Shown: positions 1 to 8,232 of the stretch, piece after piece
Numbering within the stretch: position 1 is the stretch's first letter
Layout of the letters: every line of letters begins with the position of its first letter
Source: Legionella cherrii
Lineage (GTDB): Bacteria; Pseudomonadota; Gammaproteobacteria; Legionellales; Legionellaceae
Assembly (NCBI RefSeq): GCF_900635815.1
Contig: NZ_LR134173.1
Location: forward strand, 62,001 to 126,000
Direction of reading: 5' to 3'
Length of the DNA: 64,000 nt
Notes under the pieces: generated by a model
What the model saw: the letters and a program-made list of their open reading frames with translations, nothing else
Told to the model about the DNA's origin: nothing
Databases searched by the model: none
Translations under genes and position numbers: made by a program

Positions 1-66
1 CACTACACGTCACTCAAATGACTATGCATTTGCATTGTGGCATGGGACTTATTTCATACACATTCC

Positions 67-957
67 TTATAAATAATGATCGATCAATAAAAAAACAAAC
101 AACAACATCAAATAAACTATTGAAAATCTAAAGGTTTGCATCGCAACAACGGGCTTATCAGTACGATATAACTTGTGAGACCAAAACAAAAATCGTCCAC
201 CAAGCACTAAGGACCCTATTAAATAAAACAAACCACTCATCCCGACAACAAAAGGCAGCATACTTACAACCAATAATAAAATGGTATATAAATAAACACT
301 TAGTTTTGTAAACTCGATACCATGTGTCACTGGTAACATCGGAATTTGCGCATGTTGGTACTCTTCATAGCGATAAATCGCTAAAGCCCAAAAATGGGGC
401 GGCGTCCAAATAAAAATAATTAATACCAACAATAAAGCTTGAGGATCCAATTGATTGGTCACCGCTGTCCAACCGAGTAACGGTGGAGCAGCTCCGGCTA
501 ATCCGCCAATGACTATGTTTTGAGAGGTAGCTCTTTTTAAATAGCCAGTATAAACACCGGCATAGCCAATCAATGTAATAAAAGTGAGTAAGGCAGTTAA
601 TTGATTTACAAAAACAACCAAAACGGTCAAACCGAGAGTTCCCATAATTACAGCAAACCCTAAGGCTTGACGTACTGAGACTTGGCCACTGGCCACAGGT
701 CTTTTTTTTAGTTCGAGCCATAATGGCATCGATTCGCTTATCCACTAAATGATTAATTGCAGCGGCACTGCCTGCACACAATCCAATACCAAGTAATGAA
801 GAAATAATAAGGATAAACTAACCCAACCCGGTGCTGCCAAGTACATGCCTACAACTACAGTCAACAGCATAAGTAATACAACTCGAGGTTTACATAACTC
901 AAGATAATCACGCCAAGCAGCTGACGAGGGTTGAACTACATGATCAACGTGCATCAT
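67..957 (-). pseudogene. cyoE: Protoheme IX farnesyltransferase (heme O synthase), double frameshift
   Basis: Integral membrane prenyltransferase that makes heme O from heme B for cytochrome oxidase. Three pieces together give a full-length (about 295 aa) CyoE/CtaB protein. The N-terminus (957 to about 810) has the [10 protein letters not shown] motif. The middle piece, in another frame (about 810 to 705), holds the prenyl-diphosphate-binding motif NHLVDKRID and the MART motif. The C-terminal piece (about 705 to 67) returns to the first frame. The first break looks like one missing base near 805-811. The second is one extra base in an A8 run (T8 on the plus strand, 702-709) where seven would restore the frame. 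The two shifts cancel in frame, but the active-site segment is misread and a stop follows. The start overlaps the end of ctaA, as expected in this operon. It could be a real pseudogene or two sequencing errors. Confidence 0.85.
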
Positions 958-1951
958 TTTGCCCCTTACGCGTCAAATGAAGAGTACTAAATACCGTTGC
1001 CAATAAAAGCGCCGCAACGCCATTATGAGCTACCGCCACACTGATTGGGAGGAGATAGATTACATTCAAGATACCTAAAGTAAATTGAACGAATATGAGT
1101 AGGAGCATGAACACCGCTGCTGTTTTGAGATAATTGAAACTGCTTCGCCGCAGGATCAATAAAGAAAGCACTAGGATATAAGCAGCAGTGATTAGGGCCC
1201 CTAATCGATGAATCCATTGAATCGTTACCCGCACATCATGATCTAATAAACCTCCTTGATAATTAGCTCCTACTGGTGAAAATAAATTAAAACCTTGGGC
1301 AAAATGCAAATCAGGCACCCACACTCCATTACACTGTGGGAATCCAATACATGAGATCCCAGCATAGTTTGAACTCACCCAACCACCTAAAGCGATTTGA
1401 AGAAAAACGATGACCACCCCAAGACGTAACCAAGGACGCCATTGTGGTAAATCCTGCCCGCTTAATGAACTGATTTGCAATCGAAAGCGACTTAAGCAAG
1501 TAACAATCAAGATCCCGCCTAAAAGATGTCCCATGACCACCACGGGCAGTAACTTTAAAGTTACGGTCCACATTCCCAAAGCAGCTTGAAAAAAAACCAG
1601 TATGAGCAACGCAGTGGGCAAATGCCAAGGCATCAAATGATTACCTTGTAAGCGTTTGCGTAGTGCTGAAAAACCAATAAAAAAAATCAATAAAGCTAAA
1701 GACCCTGCGACATAACGATGCACCATTTCAGTCCATGCTTTTCTAGACTCGATAGGAATTTGCGGATATTGAGTCTGTGCTGCCTGTAATTTTTCCTTAG
1801 CACTCGGAAGAACCATCTGTCCATAGCAACCCGGCCAATCGGGGCAGCCTAAGCCAGCGTCCGTTAAGCGTGTATAAGCACCCAACATCACGACGAACAA
1901 AGATAAAAGCACAGCAAATGATACTACATATCGTAATAATTTATTCTGCAT
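944..1951 (-). CDS. ctaA: Heme A synthase (COX15/CtaA)
   Basis: Converts heme O to heme A for the aa3-type cytochrome c oxidase, downstream of CyoE in the pathway. About 335 aa with eight predicted membrane helices in two four-helix halves. Helix 1 is followed by the [19 protein letters not shown] signature. Conserved histidines are seen in EMVHRY, GHLLGG, IQWIHR and AVAHNG. I chose the ATG at 1951. A GTG four codons upstream (1963) is possible, but it overlaps the previous stop and has no Shine-Dalgarno. It lies directly between the SCO-like gene and cyoE, with overlaps at both ends, so the set is one operon. The family assignment is firm. Confidence 0.95.
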   Translation of the reverse strand: MQNKLLRYVVSFAVLLSLFVVMLGAYTRLTDAGLGCPDWPGCYGQMVLPSAKEKLQAAQTQYPQIPIESRKAWTEMVHRYVAGSLALLIFFIGFSALRKRLQGNHLMPWHLPTALLILVFFQAALGMWTVTLKLLPVVVMGHLLGGILIVTCLSRFRLQISSLSGQDLPQWRPWLRLGVVIVFLQIALGGWVSSNYAGISCIGFPQCNGVWVPDLHFAQGFNLFSPVGANYQGGLLDHDVRVTIQWIHRLGALITAAYILVLSLLILRRSSFNYLKTAAVFMLLLIFVQFTLGILNVIYLLPISVAVAHNGVAALLLATVFSTLHLTRKGQNDAR

Positions 1952-1955
1952 CAGA

Positions 1956-2504
1956 TTAATCACTCTTGTTTTCTGTGGTATTCAACAACAACTTCAAATC
2001 TTTATATACATCCTCAGGATTCACCTGAGGGGCATAACGAAGAATCAAATAATTACCTGGATCAGCTACAAATACTTTTGCATTTGAAAATAAAGTGTCT
2101 TTTGCAATAAGCTCAGTCGCAGATAATGTCGCTACTTTAAAATCTATATCCTTTAAATAGGTTTGTTGTTCTTGCGATAAAGGAGGTGCTTTATCACTGA
2201 GAAGAAGCCATTGATCGACTTGATATAACTTACGTCCTAATGCCAGACGAATACGCGCCAGAACATCCAATTGCTTCATACATGCCTGCTCACAAGCCTG
2301 AGGACTCCAAAAAATGATCCGCCATTTAGACTTTCCTTCCAAAGTATCCAAAAGCACTGGTGGATTCAGTAAAATCCCCTTGTTGACCCGTGGAGCTCCC
2401 AACCAAGAAGGATGCTGGAAAAACAAATAAGCAGCTATTCCAGGAGCGGCAAATAGTACAACTAACAACAATAAAATATAATATTTACTGACTTGTTTTC
2501 TCAT
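1956..2504 (-). CDS. SCO/thioredoxin-like membrane protein of the cytochrome oxidase cluster
   Basis: A 182-aa protein with one N-terminal membrane anchor (about residues 8-30) and a periplasmic domain. The segment WRIIFWSPQACEQACMKQLD resembles a thioredoxin/SCO fold in which the two Cys sit as CEQAC rather than CxxxC followed by a copper-binding His. Such poorly named proteins sit between SURF1 and CtaA in many proteobacterial cox clusters, and a role in oxidase maturation is inferred from this position. It overlaps surf1 by about 20 bases and ctaA at the other end, implying translational coupling. No direct functional evidence is visible. Confidence 0.8.
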   Translation of the reverse strand: MRKQVSKYYILLLLVVLFAAPGIAAYLFFQHPSWLGAPRVNKGILLNPPVLLDTLEGKSKWRIIFWSPQACEQACMKQLDVLARIRLALGRKLYQVDQWLLLSDKAPPLSQEQQTYLKDIDFKVATLSATELIAKDTLFSNAKVFVADPGNYLILRYAPQVNPEDVYKDLKLLLNTTENKSD

Positions 2505-3222
2505 TTTTTATCTTCAGATTTAATGCTACAAATATAATTAGTACCACTAATGCCATAACAAACCACTGCAAAGCATAAGCTAAATGCCGCTGCGGAGGCA
2601 TAGATACCGTCTCCCATTCACGCACAAATCCATTTGCATCTTGCTTGTCGAGGCGAATAATAAACGGAGAGACCGATTTTTGCAAAATTTGACTTATCAA
2701 TTGATCATCTACACGTTCCAAAATGATTATTTTATTCCCTTTCTCTTCCAAAGCAGGACCTAAAACCCATTGTTTTTTACTTGGAAAATATGCCGAACCC
2801 TGTAATTCTATTACTCCTTTAGGAATTTGAATATTTGGAAGAACCCGGCGGGTTAACTCACCAGGAACCCATCCTCGATCAATTATTACGAGGGTGCCAT
2901 CAGATAACTCCATGGGACTTAGTACATCGTAACCAAATTGATGGTTATGATGCTGATTATCCAATAAGAATATTTGTGACAAATATTTCCCTTTCAATAC
3001 AATGCGCTCATATTGCAAAGGTAATTTTTTCTTTGCGGACCAGAGAACTGGTTTTTGCCTTTCTTGTGTCTTTTGTGCAAGAATCATTTTGGTTTTTTCA
3101 TCGGCGCGATGAATTTGCCAAAAGCCAAGGCGAAGAAACAAAGAAAAAAATACGACAGCAAGAAGCAACATTGGCCAGCTTGGGGTGAAACGAAATTTAA
3201 AACAGGTTAAACTAGGCATCAT
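2485..3222 (-). CDS. SURF1-family cytochrome oxidase assembly protein
   Basis: A 245-aa inner-membrane protein with the SURF1 layout: an N-terminal helix (about 15-33) ending in LGFWQIHRADEK, a large periplasmic domain, and a C-terminal helix (about 215-237) preceded by RHLAYALQWF. The GYDVLSP and VDRGWVP-like (IIDRGWVPGE) blocks are diagnostic of the family. SURF1 helps insert heme A into oxidase subunit I. It is the first gene of the leftward run surf1, SCO-like protein, ctaA, cyoE. Two consecutive ATGs start it, and no strong ribosome site is visible. Confidence 0.93.
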   Translation of the reverse strand: MMPSLTCFKFRFTPSWPMLLLAVVFFSLFLRLGFWQIHRADEKTKMILAQKTQERQKPVLWSAKKKLPLQYERIVLKGKYLSQIFLLDNQHHNHQFGYDVLSPMELSDGTLVIIDRGWVPGELTRRVLPNIQIPKGVIELQGSAYFPSKKQWVLGPALEEKGNKIIILERVDDQLISQILQKSVSPFIIRLDKQDANGFVREWETVSMPPQRHLAYALQWFVMALVVLIIFVALNLKIKNEKTSQ

Positions 3223-3277
3223 TATTTAATTGTTCAAATGTTAGTCATAATCAGACGGCAATTCAGGAGTATAACAA

Positions 3278-3481
3278 ATGATCACCAAAATTATCATCAT
3301 CTTTGCCATGATTATCATCGCCGCCTCTCTAGCAAGTGGTCTTATTTTTCTTATTCGTGATTCAGGTAACTCCAAACGCACCATAAAAGCCTTAACCATA
3401 AGAATAACTATTTCGGTGAGCTTATTTATATTTTTATTAATTGCTTTTAAACTGGGTTTAATTAAGCCTCATGGCATTTAA
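3278..3481 (+). CDS. Twin-helix membrane protein, DUF2909 type
   Basis: A 67-aa protein consisting of two hydrophobic helices (about 4-26 and 43-62) joined by a short basic loop (RDSGNSKRTIKALTIRI). The length, two-helix layout and position beside SURF1 fit the DUF2909 'twin transmembrane protein' family found in gammaproteobacterial cox clusters. It is transcribed divergently from surf1, with AGGAG about 10 bases before the ATG. The molecular role is unknown, and association with oxidase biogenesis is inferred from context only. Confidence 0.8.
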   Translation: MITKIIIIFAMIIIAASLASGLIFLIRDSGNSKRTIKALTIRITISVSLFIFLLIAFKLGLIKPHGI

Positions 3482-3564
3482 TTGGTTACTGCTCGGTGGG
3501 GCATGCTTAAATCATAATAGAAGTCGGATTGAACGCTCAGGTTGAACGAAAAAGAGGATATAAT

Positions 3565-4041
3565 ATGCGTATCTTATTAATCAGTTTTCTATTTCTTTGT
3601 CATTGCATACATGCTGACACGATAAAGAACTACATGAATATTGCTGATAATATCCCTCAGATGGAAATTAAAGCAGATCCTCAAGCACAAGCCTGGGCGC
3701 GGTCCGCCCGTCATGTTTTGACAATAACCTGCGAAAGCATTGCTGAAACCATGATTCAGGCAAATGAAATCGCAAAAAATCAGGGTAGTCCTATTTTTTG
3801 CTTGCCACCAAGCGTACAACTGAATGCACCTACCCTTTGTGAACTGATTCAACAAACCTACAAAGAAATCTCAAGTCAGCAAAGTGATAAAGACTCGATG
3901 ACCGTTTCACAAGTAGCCTGGTTAGGTGCGAGTAAACACTACCCATGTCAACAAAATACTGCGGCCAAAAATGAAATGCTTCATGTTTCTGCCGCGTTAG
4001 GGCAACCCTCAGCAGCACAAACACCAACAGAACAGCATTAG
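3565..4041 (+). CDS. Exported Rap1a/Tai-like protein
   Basis: A 158-aa protein with a signal peptide (MRILLISFLFLCHCIHA) and a mature domain containing four spaced Cys: one in LTITCES, one in PIFCLPP, one in TLCELI and one in KHYPCQQ. The pattern 'FCLPP ... AWLGASKHYPC' near the C-terminus resembles the Rap1a/Tai domain, a fold known from type VI amidase immunity proteins and from many periplasmic proteins of unknown role. I chose the ATG at 3565 because a GAGG sits at proper distance and the signal peptide begins there. No amidase effector neighbours it, so an immunity role is not supported. Confidence 0.65.
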   Translation: MRILLISFLFLCHCIHADTIKNYMNIADNIPQMEIKADPQAQAWARSARHVLTITCESIAETMIQANEIAKNQGSPIFCLPPSVQLNAPTLCELIQQTYKEISSQQSDKDSMTVSQVAWLGASKHYPCQQNTAAKNEMLHVSAALGQPSAAQTPTEQH

Positions 4042-4154
4042 ATGGAGCTCGGGCCTTGGCCCGACAAAAAAACTCTTTGGCAATCATTTTAATCAAAATG
4101 AATTTTTTATGTCGGGTCAAGACCAGGCTTAAGTTTGATTAATTCTTTTAATGG

Positions 4155-4496
4155 CTATTTACTGAACTCTTCAAACGCTTCTAAAGCTTCTGCAGCATAC
4201 ATTAGAGATGGACCACCGCCCATGTATACAGCCATACCTAAAGTTTCTAAAAATTCTTCGCGTGTTGCTTGTAACTTAATTAAAGCTTGCGCATGAAATC
4301 CGATGCAACCATCACATTGCTTTGCAACAGCAAGGGCCATAGCAATTAATTCTTTAGTTTTTTTATCGAGTACACCGTCTTTAGTGGCTGCTTGCGCAAG
4401 AGCTGAAAATCCAGACATGACTTCCGGCATTTCCTTACGCATTTTAGCTAATTGAGTACTGATGTCTTTGGTGATGTGAGAAAATTTATCTGACAT
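4155..4496 (-). CDS. Carboxymuconolactone decarboxylase / AhpD-like protein
   Basis: A 113-aa all-helical protein with the AhpD-type redox motif CDGCIGFH (CxxC followed by His) in the middle, and the usual ELIAMALAVAKQ helix before it and an AVYMGGGPS stretch after it. Family members act as small peroxidatic or thiol-redox enzymes. The single-domain length matches CMD family members. It stands alone, with no aromatic-degradation genes nearby, so a redox or alkylhydroperoxidase role is more likely than true carboxymuconolactone decarboxylation. Confidence 0.88.
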   Translation of the reverse strand: MSDKFSHITKDISTQLAKMRKEMPEVMSGFSALAQAATKDGVLDKKTKELIAMALAVAKQCDGCIGFHAQALIKLQATREEFLETLGMAVYMGGGPSLMYAAEALEAFEEFSK

Positions 4497-4500
4497 TTAG

Positions 4501-5130
4501 AAAGCTCCTATTGTAACTACTCACTCTTGCTTACCTTCTTGCTTTTGGTTGATGAAGCAGTAAGTAAAGATTTAATAGAGTAATTGTATTAATAATTATG
4601 CCAAGCAGGCACTCTAATTTATCATGGGTGTAGGATATAAACTGTCTTTTATATCAAACTCACGTTAATTTACCGCATTACTTTGTTTAGAAAAAGGTTT
4701 TTGTAGGATGCATGGTCAGGTGACTCAACCTGATTAAGGATAGCTTGCCTCTCTCGAGCACATTGTTGCGCCAAGACCGGACTTAGGCTTGCTCCACTTT
4801 GCTGTTAATTCTTTTAATCATTGGTTCCTTAATTCACCTATTAGTTTAAAGTTATAATGATTTTTTAAATTTACCGCTTCTTTTTTATAGCCATGCCTAG
4901 AAATGAGGTCTATAGGGAAAAATGGAGTAAAAGGAGGCTCCTTGGATTTTTTGTTATCGCCTGATTAAAATCCAATCCGTCAACCATGCCGGACGAGTAA
5001 CTTTGGAAGCTTTATAAAAAAATAATCGCTGTTTTAGAAGATATCAAAAGGCCTACTGTATTAAGGCGGAGCTAAGCTATTCGCCTGGTAACGGAGCAAC
5101 TCCCAAAGTTACTTTACTGGCTGAAAAGAA
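4501..5130. other. 630-base region without a convincing gene
   Basis: No reading frame of useful length with a ribosome site is visible on either strand. The part just right of 4500 must hold the promoter of the AhpD-like gene. A stretch near 4765-4820 (ccaagaccgg, then cttaggctt and a shared ttaattctttta end) resembles 4111-4150, suggesting two diverged copies of a short repeat. I see nothing else. Confidence 0.4.
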
Positions 5131-5132
5131 TT

Positions 5133-5510
5133 TTACATATCAGCATCCGCTAAATTTCCTTTAATCAATCTGACTTGCCCATGTATTTTGAGCAATTGCT
5201 GTTCTTTAAATTGAAAATAAGCAATCACTTCCGCTTCAATGGCTAAATGATTCAGATTGACTCCTTTAGGATAATAGAGGGCAAATACTTCATTGCCTGC
5301 TTCCATAAGGTGTTTATATTCCATGTCATTAATTTTCAAATTCTGCTTTTGCTCGATGACATGAGCAATATATTCATTACGGTTCATTATTACCCCATTA
5401 ATGCATTGCTCATATTCAGGATGAAAAAAATGTTTTACGGTTGAAGCGACATCCAAATTGGGATCGTAAACAGACTCCCAAATACGTTTTAATAGATCAG
5501 AATAAGACAT
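5133..5510 (-). CDS. NTF2-like / SnoaL-like small protein
   Basis: A 125-aa protein with the layout of the NTF2-like alpha+beta-barrel family: N-terminal helices (DLLKRIWESVYD), an early strand-turn with FFHPEYEQCINGVIMNRNEYIAHV, then strands ending in EVIAYFQFKEQQLLKIHGQVRLI. The polar pocket residues could bind a small ligand or nothing. Enzymatic and purely structural members both exist. No operon partner is visible and the function is unknown. Confidence 0.6.
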   Translation of the reverse strand: MSYSDLLKRIWESVYDPNLDVASTVKHFFHPEYEQCINGVIMNRNEYIAHVIEQKQNLKINDMEYKHLMEAGNEVFALYYPKGVNLNHLAIEAEVIAYFQFKEQQLLKIHGQVRLIKGNLADADM

Positions 5511-5816
5511 ATTGGACTACCTTATTAAATGACTTTAATTATGAATAATAATTTTGTTATGTTGACATCATAAACTGGAATCGATGTTAAGAAAAATTTA
5601 TGAATGCCCATTCCCAACGCAGAATACCTAACGACCAGACCACTCAAAATGGCATCACGGGAAAGCCTCTCGACAGCACTTGTTTTATTTGGGTTAATCG
5701 TATTTTAAGGAAAATCCTATAAAATAGGATGACCAATTGCAGCAAATGGCACAGATGATTGTGGGTTAGTGCTAGACGCAGCGAAGGTTGCTCATTCAAT
5801 TATAAGGTATGAAACA

Positions 5817-6392
5817 ATGAGAAAACTGGCTTTTATTGTAATTTATTTTGTAGCCTTTAATGCAAAAGTTTTTGCGACCCCTGCTGTCTATGCTACCCAG
5901 ACCTTCTATAAAATACTTGGGACTACCGAACATGATTTGCGCAATCAGCTGAATAAGTTAGGGCCTTTTTTCTCAGATAAACGCTATGATGCAAAAACAA
6001 CTTGGCAAATTAATTGGAACTATAAATGGCATTATGATAATCCCACCAAAAATCCTTGCTACCTTACAGAAGTAAAGGTAACGGCTAATATTGTGACTAT
6101 CTTACCTGAATGGGAAGATAAAGATCACGGTAGTGCTGAGGCCCAATTAAAATGGGAGAATTACCTTGCTCATTTGAGCCAACATGAAGAGGGACACGCA
6201 AATAATGGTAAGGAAGTGGCCGCTGAAATAGAAAACGCCTTATTAGCCATCCCTCCAATGCTTTCTTGCGAGCTGCTGCAATCCACTATTGAAAATACAG
6301 CTCAAGTTATCGTGAAGCGACATAATATCTGGGATATAAATTATGATGCGACAACCCAACATGGCAAAACACAGGGAGCTTCCTTTCCCTAG
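5817..6392 (+). CDS. Secreted DUF922-type putative zinc protease
   Basis: A 191-aa protein with a signal peptide (MRKLAFIVIYFVAFNAKVFA). The mature domain contains WKWHY-like segments and the metal-binding motif HEEGH in LSQHEEGHANNGKEVA, which is the signature of the DUF922 family (predicted secreted Zn-dependent proteases). I chose the ATG at 5817 because the signal peptide starts there; an in-frame GTG lies 48 bases upstream. It is monocistronic. The 300 bases before it hold only an AT-rich inverted repeat (ATCCTAT/ATAGGAT near 5714-5730) and a 40-codon ORF at 5600 that I do not support. Confidence 0.75.
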   Translation: MRKLAFIVIYFVAFNAKVFATPAVYATQTFYKILGTTEHDLRNQLNKLGPFFSDKRYDAKTTWQINWNYKWHYDNPTKNPCYLTEVKVTANIVTILPEWEDKDHGSAEAQLKWENYLAHLSQHEEGHANNGKEVAAEIENALLAIPPMLSCELLQSTIENTAQVIVKRHNIWDINYDATTQHGKTQGASFP

Positions 6393-6500
6393 AGTTTTAG
6401 CAAAATTAAATTCATCACTCTCTTGAAAAAAACATTTCAATATAAAACATAGCAATTTATATCAAAATGCTATACTCTCCCTTTTTTTGTGGAGAGCAAT

Positions 6501-6713
6501 ATGGGTATAGTCAAAATTTCTGATGAATTACATGAAGCAACGAAACTGATGGCAAGAGCCATGAGCCGCTCAATTAACTCTCAAGCAGAATATTGGATTC
6601 GAATAGGAAAGCTGGCAGAAGAAAATCCATCCATTACTTACTCTGAAATTCTCAAAATTTTAATCAATCAAGCATCATCAGGTGAGATACGCGATGTTAG
6701 TGAAGACGCCTAA
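6501..6713 (+). CDS. ParD-like antitoxin-type protein
   Basis: A 70-aa protein with a ribbon-helix-helix-like N-terminus (MGIVKISDELHEATKLMARAM) followed by SRSINSQAEYWIRIGKLAEENP, matching the ParD-like family. It overlaps the start of the map gene by about 20 bases, a linkage seen in other gammaproteobacteria, so the pair is translated together. No ParE-type toxin is adjacent. A function as a DNA-binding regulator of the map operon is an inference. The ATG at 6501 is preceded by GGAGAGC, and a likely -10 (TATACT) lies near 6470. Confidence 0.8.
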   Translation: MGIVKISDELHEATKLMARAMSRSINSQAEYWIRIGKLAEENPSITYSEILKILINQASSGEIRDVSEDA

Positions 6714-7458
6714 AGAAATAGAAAAAATGCGGGTTGCCAGTAATCTAGCAGCCTCTGTCCTCCAAATGATAGAAACTTATGTGGTTGCAGGGATCAGTAC
6801 GAGTAAACTTGAGGAAATTTGCCGTCAATACATCATTAATGATTTAGGAGCAATTCCCTCAACATTAAACCACTATGGATTTCCTGCGTGCATTTGCACC
6901 TCCATAAATCATGTGGTGTGTCATGGCATCCCTTCTGATAAGATACTTAAAAATGGCGATATTATTAATATTGACGTTACAGTTCAAAAAGACGGTTATA
7001 TCGGTGATACCAGCAAAATGTTTCTCGTGGGTACTGTAAAACCTTTTGCTAAAAAATTAGTAGCGGTTGCCCAGGAGTGTCTCTATAAAGCGATTTCAAT
7101 AGTCCGTCCAGGAACTCAGCTGGGTGATATAGGCAATATAATCCAAACGCATGCAGAACAACATGGATATTCAGTGGTGCGTGAGTATGGTGGCCATGGA
7201 ATTGGTCGTTCCATGTGGGAAGAACCAGATGTCATGCATTTTGGCAAACCTAATACCGGATTACGATTACACGCAGGAATGACGTTTACCATTGAACCAA
7301 TGCTCAATTTAGGTCGTAAGGAAGTCAAAACGTTAGGCGATGGTTGGACTGTGGTCACCAAAGATCACAAATTATCCGCACAATGGGAACATACCATTTT
7401 AGTCACTGATCATGGATATGAGGTACTTACCTTAAGACCAGAAGAGCATTTGATTTAA
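6694..7458 (+). CDS. map: Type I methionine aminopeptidase
   Basis: Cytoplasmic metalloenzyme that removes the initiator Met. About 254 aa, the normal bacterial type I length. The ligands are visible: His in HVVCHGIP (substrate), Asp in NIDVTVQKDG and DTSKMF, His in GGHGIGR, Glu in FTIEPM and Glu in QWEHTI. I chose the ATG at 6694; a GTG four codons upstream is possible. The start lies within the ParD-like gene, so expression is probably coupled. It may be a second copy besides a housekeeping map elsewhere, but that cannot be judged here. Confidence 0.95.
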   Translation: MLVKTPKEIEKMRVASNLAASVLQMIETYVVAGISTSKLEEICRQYIINDLGAIPSTLNHYGFPACICTSINHVVCHGIPSDKILKNGDIINIDVTVQKDGYIGDTSKMFLVGTVKPFAKKLVAVAQECLYKAISIVRPGTQLGDIGNIIQTHAEQHGYSVVREYGGHGIGRSMWEEPDVMHFGKPNTGLRLHAGMTFTIEPMLNLGRKEVKTLGDGWTVVTKDHKLSAQWEHTILVTDHGYEVLTLRPEEHLI

Positions 7459-7513
7459 TAAATTTTAAATGTTTTAAATGAACGTAGGCCGTCGTTCAAG
7501 GCACTTAATCGTT

Positions 7514-7552
7514 CCCTCTCCACCTTTGGCGGAGAGGGCTAGGGTGAGGGGG
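7514..7552. repeat. Short palindromic GC-rich repeat
   Basis: CCCTCTCC, loop, GGAGAGGG followed by the direct extension CTAGGGTGAGGGGG. This arrangement is a widespread REP-like intergenic element in proteobacterial genomes. It lies between the convergent ends of map and the Cys-rich gene and could also serve as a hairpin for transcript ends, although no T run follows. Confidence 0.6.
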
Positions 7553-7612
7553 AATGCAACCTAATATCTTCCTTAATCTTGACGGCTATGACCGATATCC
7601 GACAAATACTTA

Positions 7613-7846
7613 CTAATCTGCAGCTTTTTTAACACATCGATTTCCGCAAGCAGTCGCGATACAGCTTTGACCGACACCACAATCATCGTCTTTAGTGCAT
7701 TGTTCCCAGCATGATGTACAATTCTTAGGGCAATTAGCTGCCAATTTAGATGATTTAATAAGCATTGTATCTTCTGAAGACGAATAACCATTCATGTTAA
7801 GTCCAATAACCAGGAACAATAAAGCACTTAACGGTACACTTTTCAT
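7613..7846 (-). CDS. Small secreted Cys-rich protein, WAP-like
   Basis: A 77-aa protein with a hydrophobic N-terminal signal (about residues 1-22) and eight Cys in the mature C-terminal part. The arrangement CTKDDDCGVGQSC ... CGNRC resembles the four-disulfide core (WAP) pattern, where an acidic CxxDxxC is followed by a CGxxC end. The usual adjacent Cys pair is absent and an extra CPKNC lies in front. It follows the next upstream gene by only 17 bases and is probably co-transcribed with it. The function is unknown. Confidence 0.6.
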   Translation of the reverse strand: MKSVPLSALLFLVIGLNMNGYSSSEDTMLIKSSKLAANCPKNCTSCWEQCTKDDDCGVGQSCIATACGNRCVKKAAD

Positions 7847-7863
7847 TTTAAGTCTCTTTTAGT

Positions 7864-8091
7864 TTACTGAGATAAGCAACTGTCTCGAGTATTACTACAG
7901 CCTTGGATGCAGGGTTGGTACTGCTCCTTGCAGTAGGACTCATCATTATTCTTAGTACACTGGTTATATTGGGTTTCACATGAGCTCATACAGTAATCGT
8001 ATTTGGTATTGCACGATTGATCATCTGCATAGCTTACATTCAGCCAACCGAAAAACATGACGCTGATTAGTAAGACATGAAATTTTTTCAT
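7864..8091 (-). CDS. Small secreted Cys-rich protein
   Basis: A 75-aa protein with a signal peptide (MKKFHVLLISVMFFGWLNVSYA) and a 53-aa mature peptide with eight Cys in a CxxxC-rich ladder (YDYCMSSCETQYNQC, then YCKEQYQPCIQGC). AAGGAG lies 8 bases before the ATG, so the start is well supported. Spaced CxxxC pairs of this sort form helical hairpins tied by disulfides in other families. I know no named family for it. It precedes the WAP-like gene in the same direction. Confidence 0.65.
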   Translation of the reverse strand: MKKFHVLLISVMFFGWLNVSYADDQSCNTKYDYCMSSCETQYNQCTKNNDESYCKEQYQPCIQGCSNTRDSCLSQ

Positions 8092-8232
8092 TTACTCATC
8101 TCCTTTCTATTGAGGATTGAAAAAATTGATCATGAATATTTACATGAATCAAAGTACAAAAAACAATCCACCTGTCCATTTAACTAAGTTTAGCAGGAAA
8201 TAAAAGTAAGCAGTAAACAGGCACTCAGCGTG

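Noticed and set aside
365..781. Separate 138-codon leftward gene
   Set aside because: Its N-terminal part is the missing middle of cyoE; the remainder is out-of-frame cyoE.
2835..3188. 117-codon rightward frame
   Set aside because: Antisense to SURF1, which has strong conservation; no ribosome site.
4049..4064. Terminator after the Rap1a/Tai-like gene
   Set aside because: The palindrome is perfect, but no T run follows on either strand; it is kept only as a repeat observation.
5600..5722. 40-codon ORF upstream of the DUF922 gene
   Set aside because: No ribosome site, no family likeness and atypical composition.
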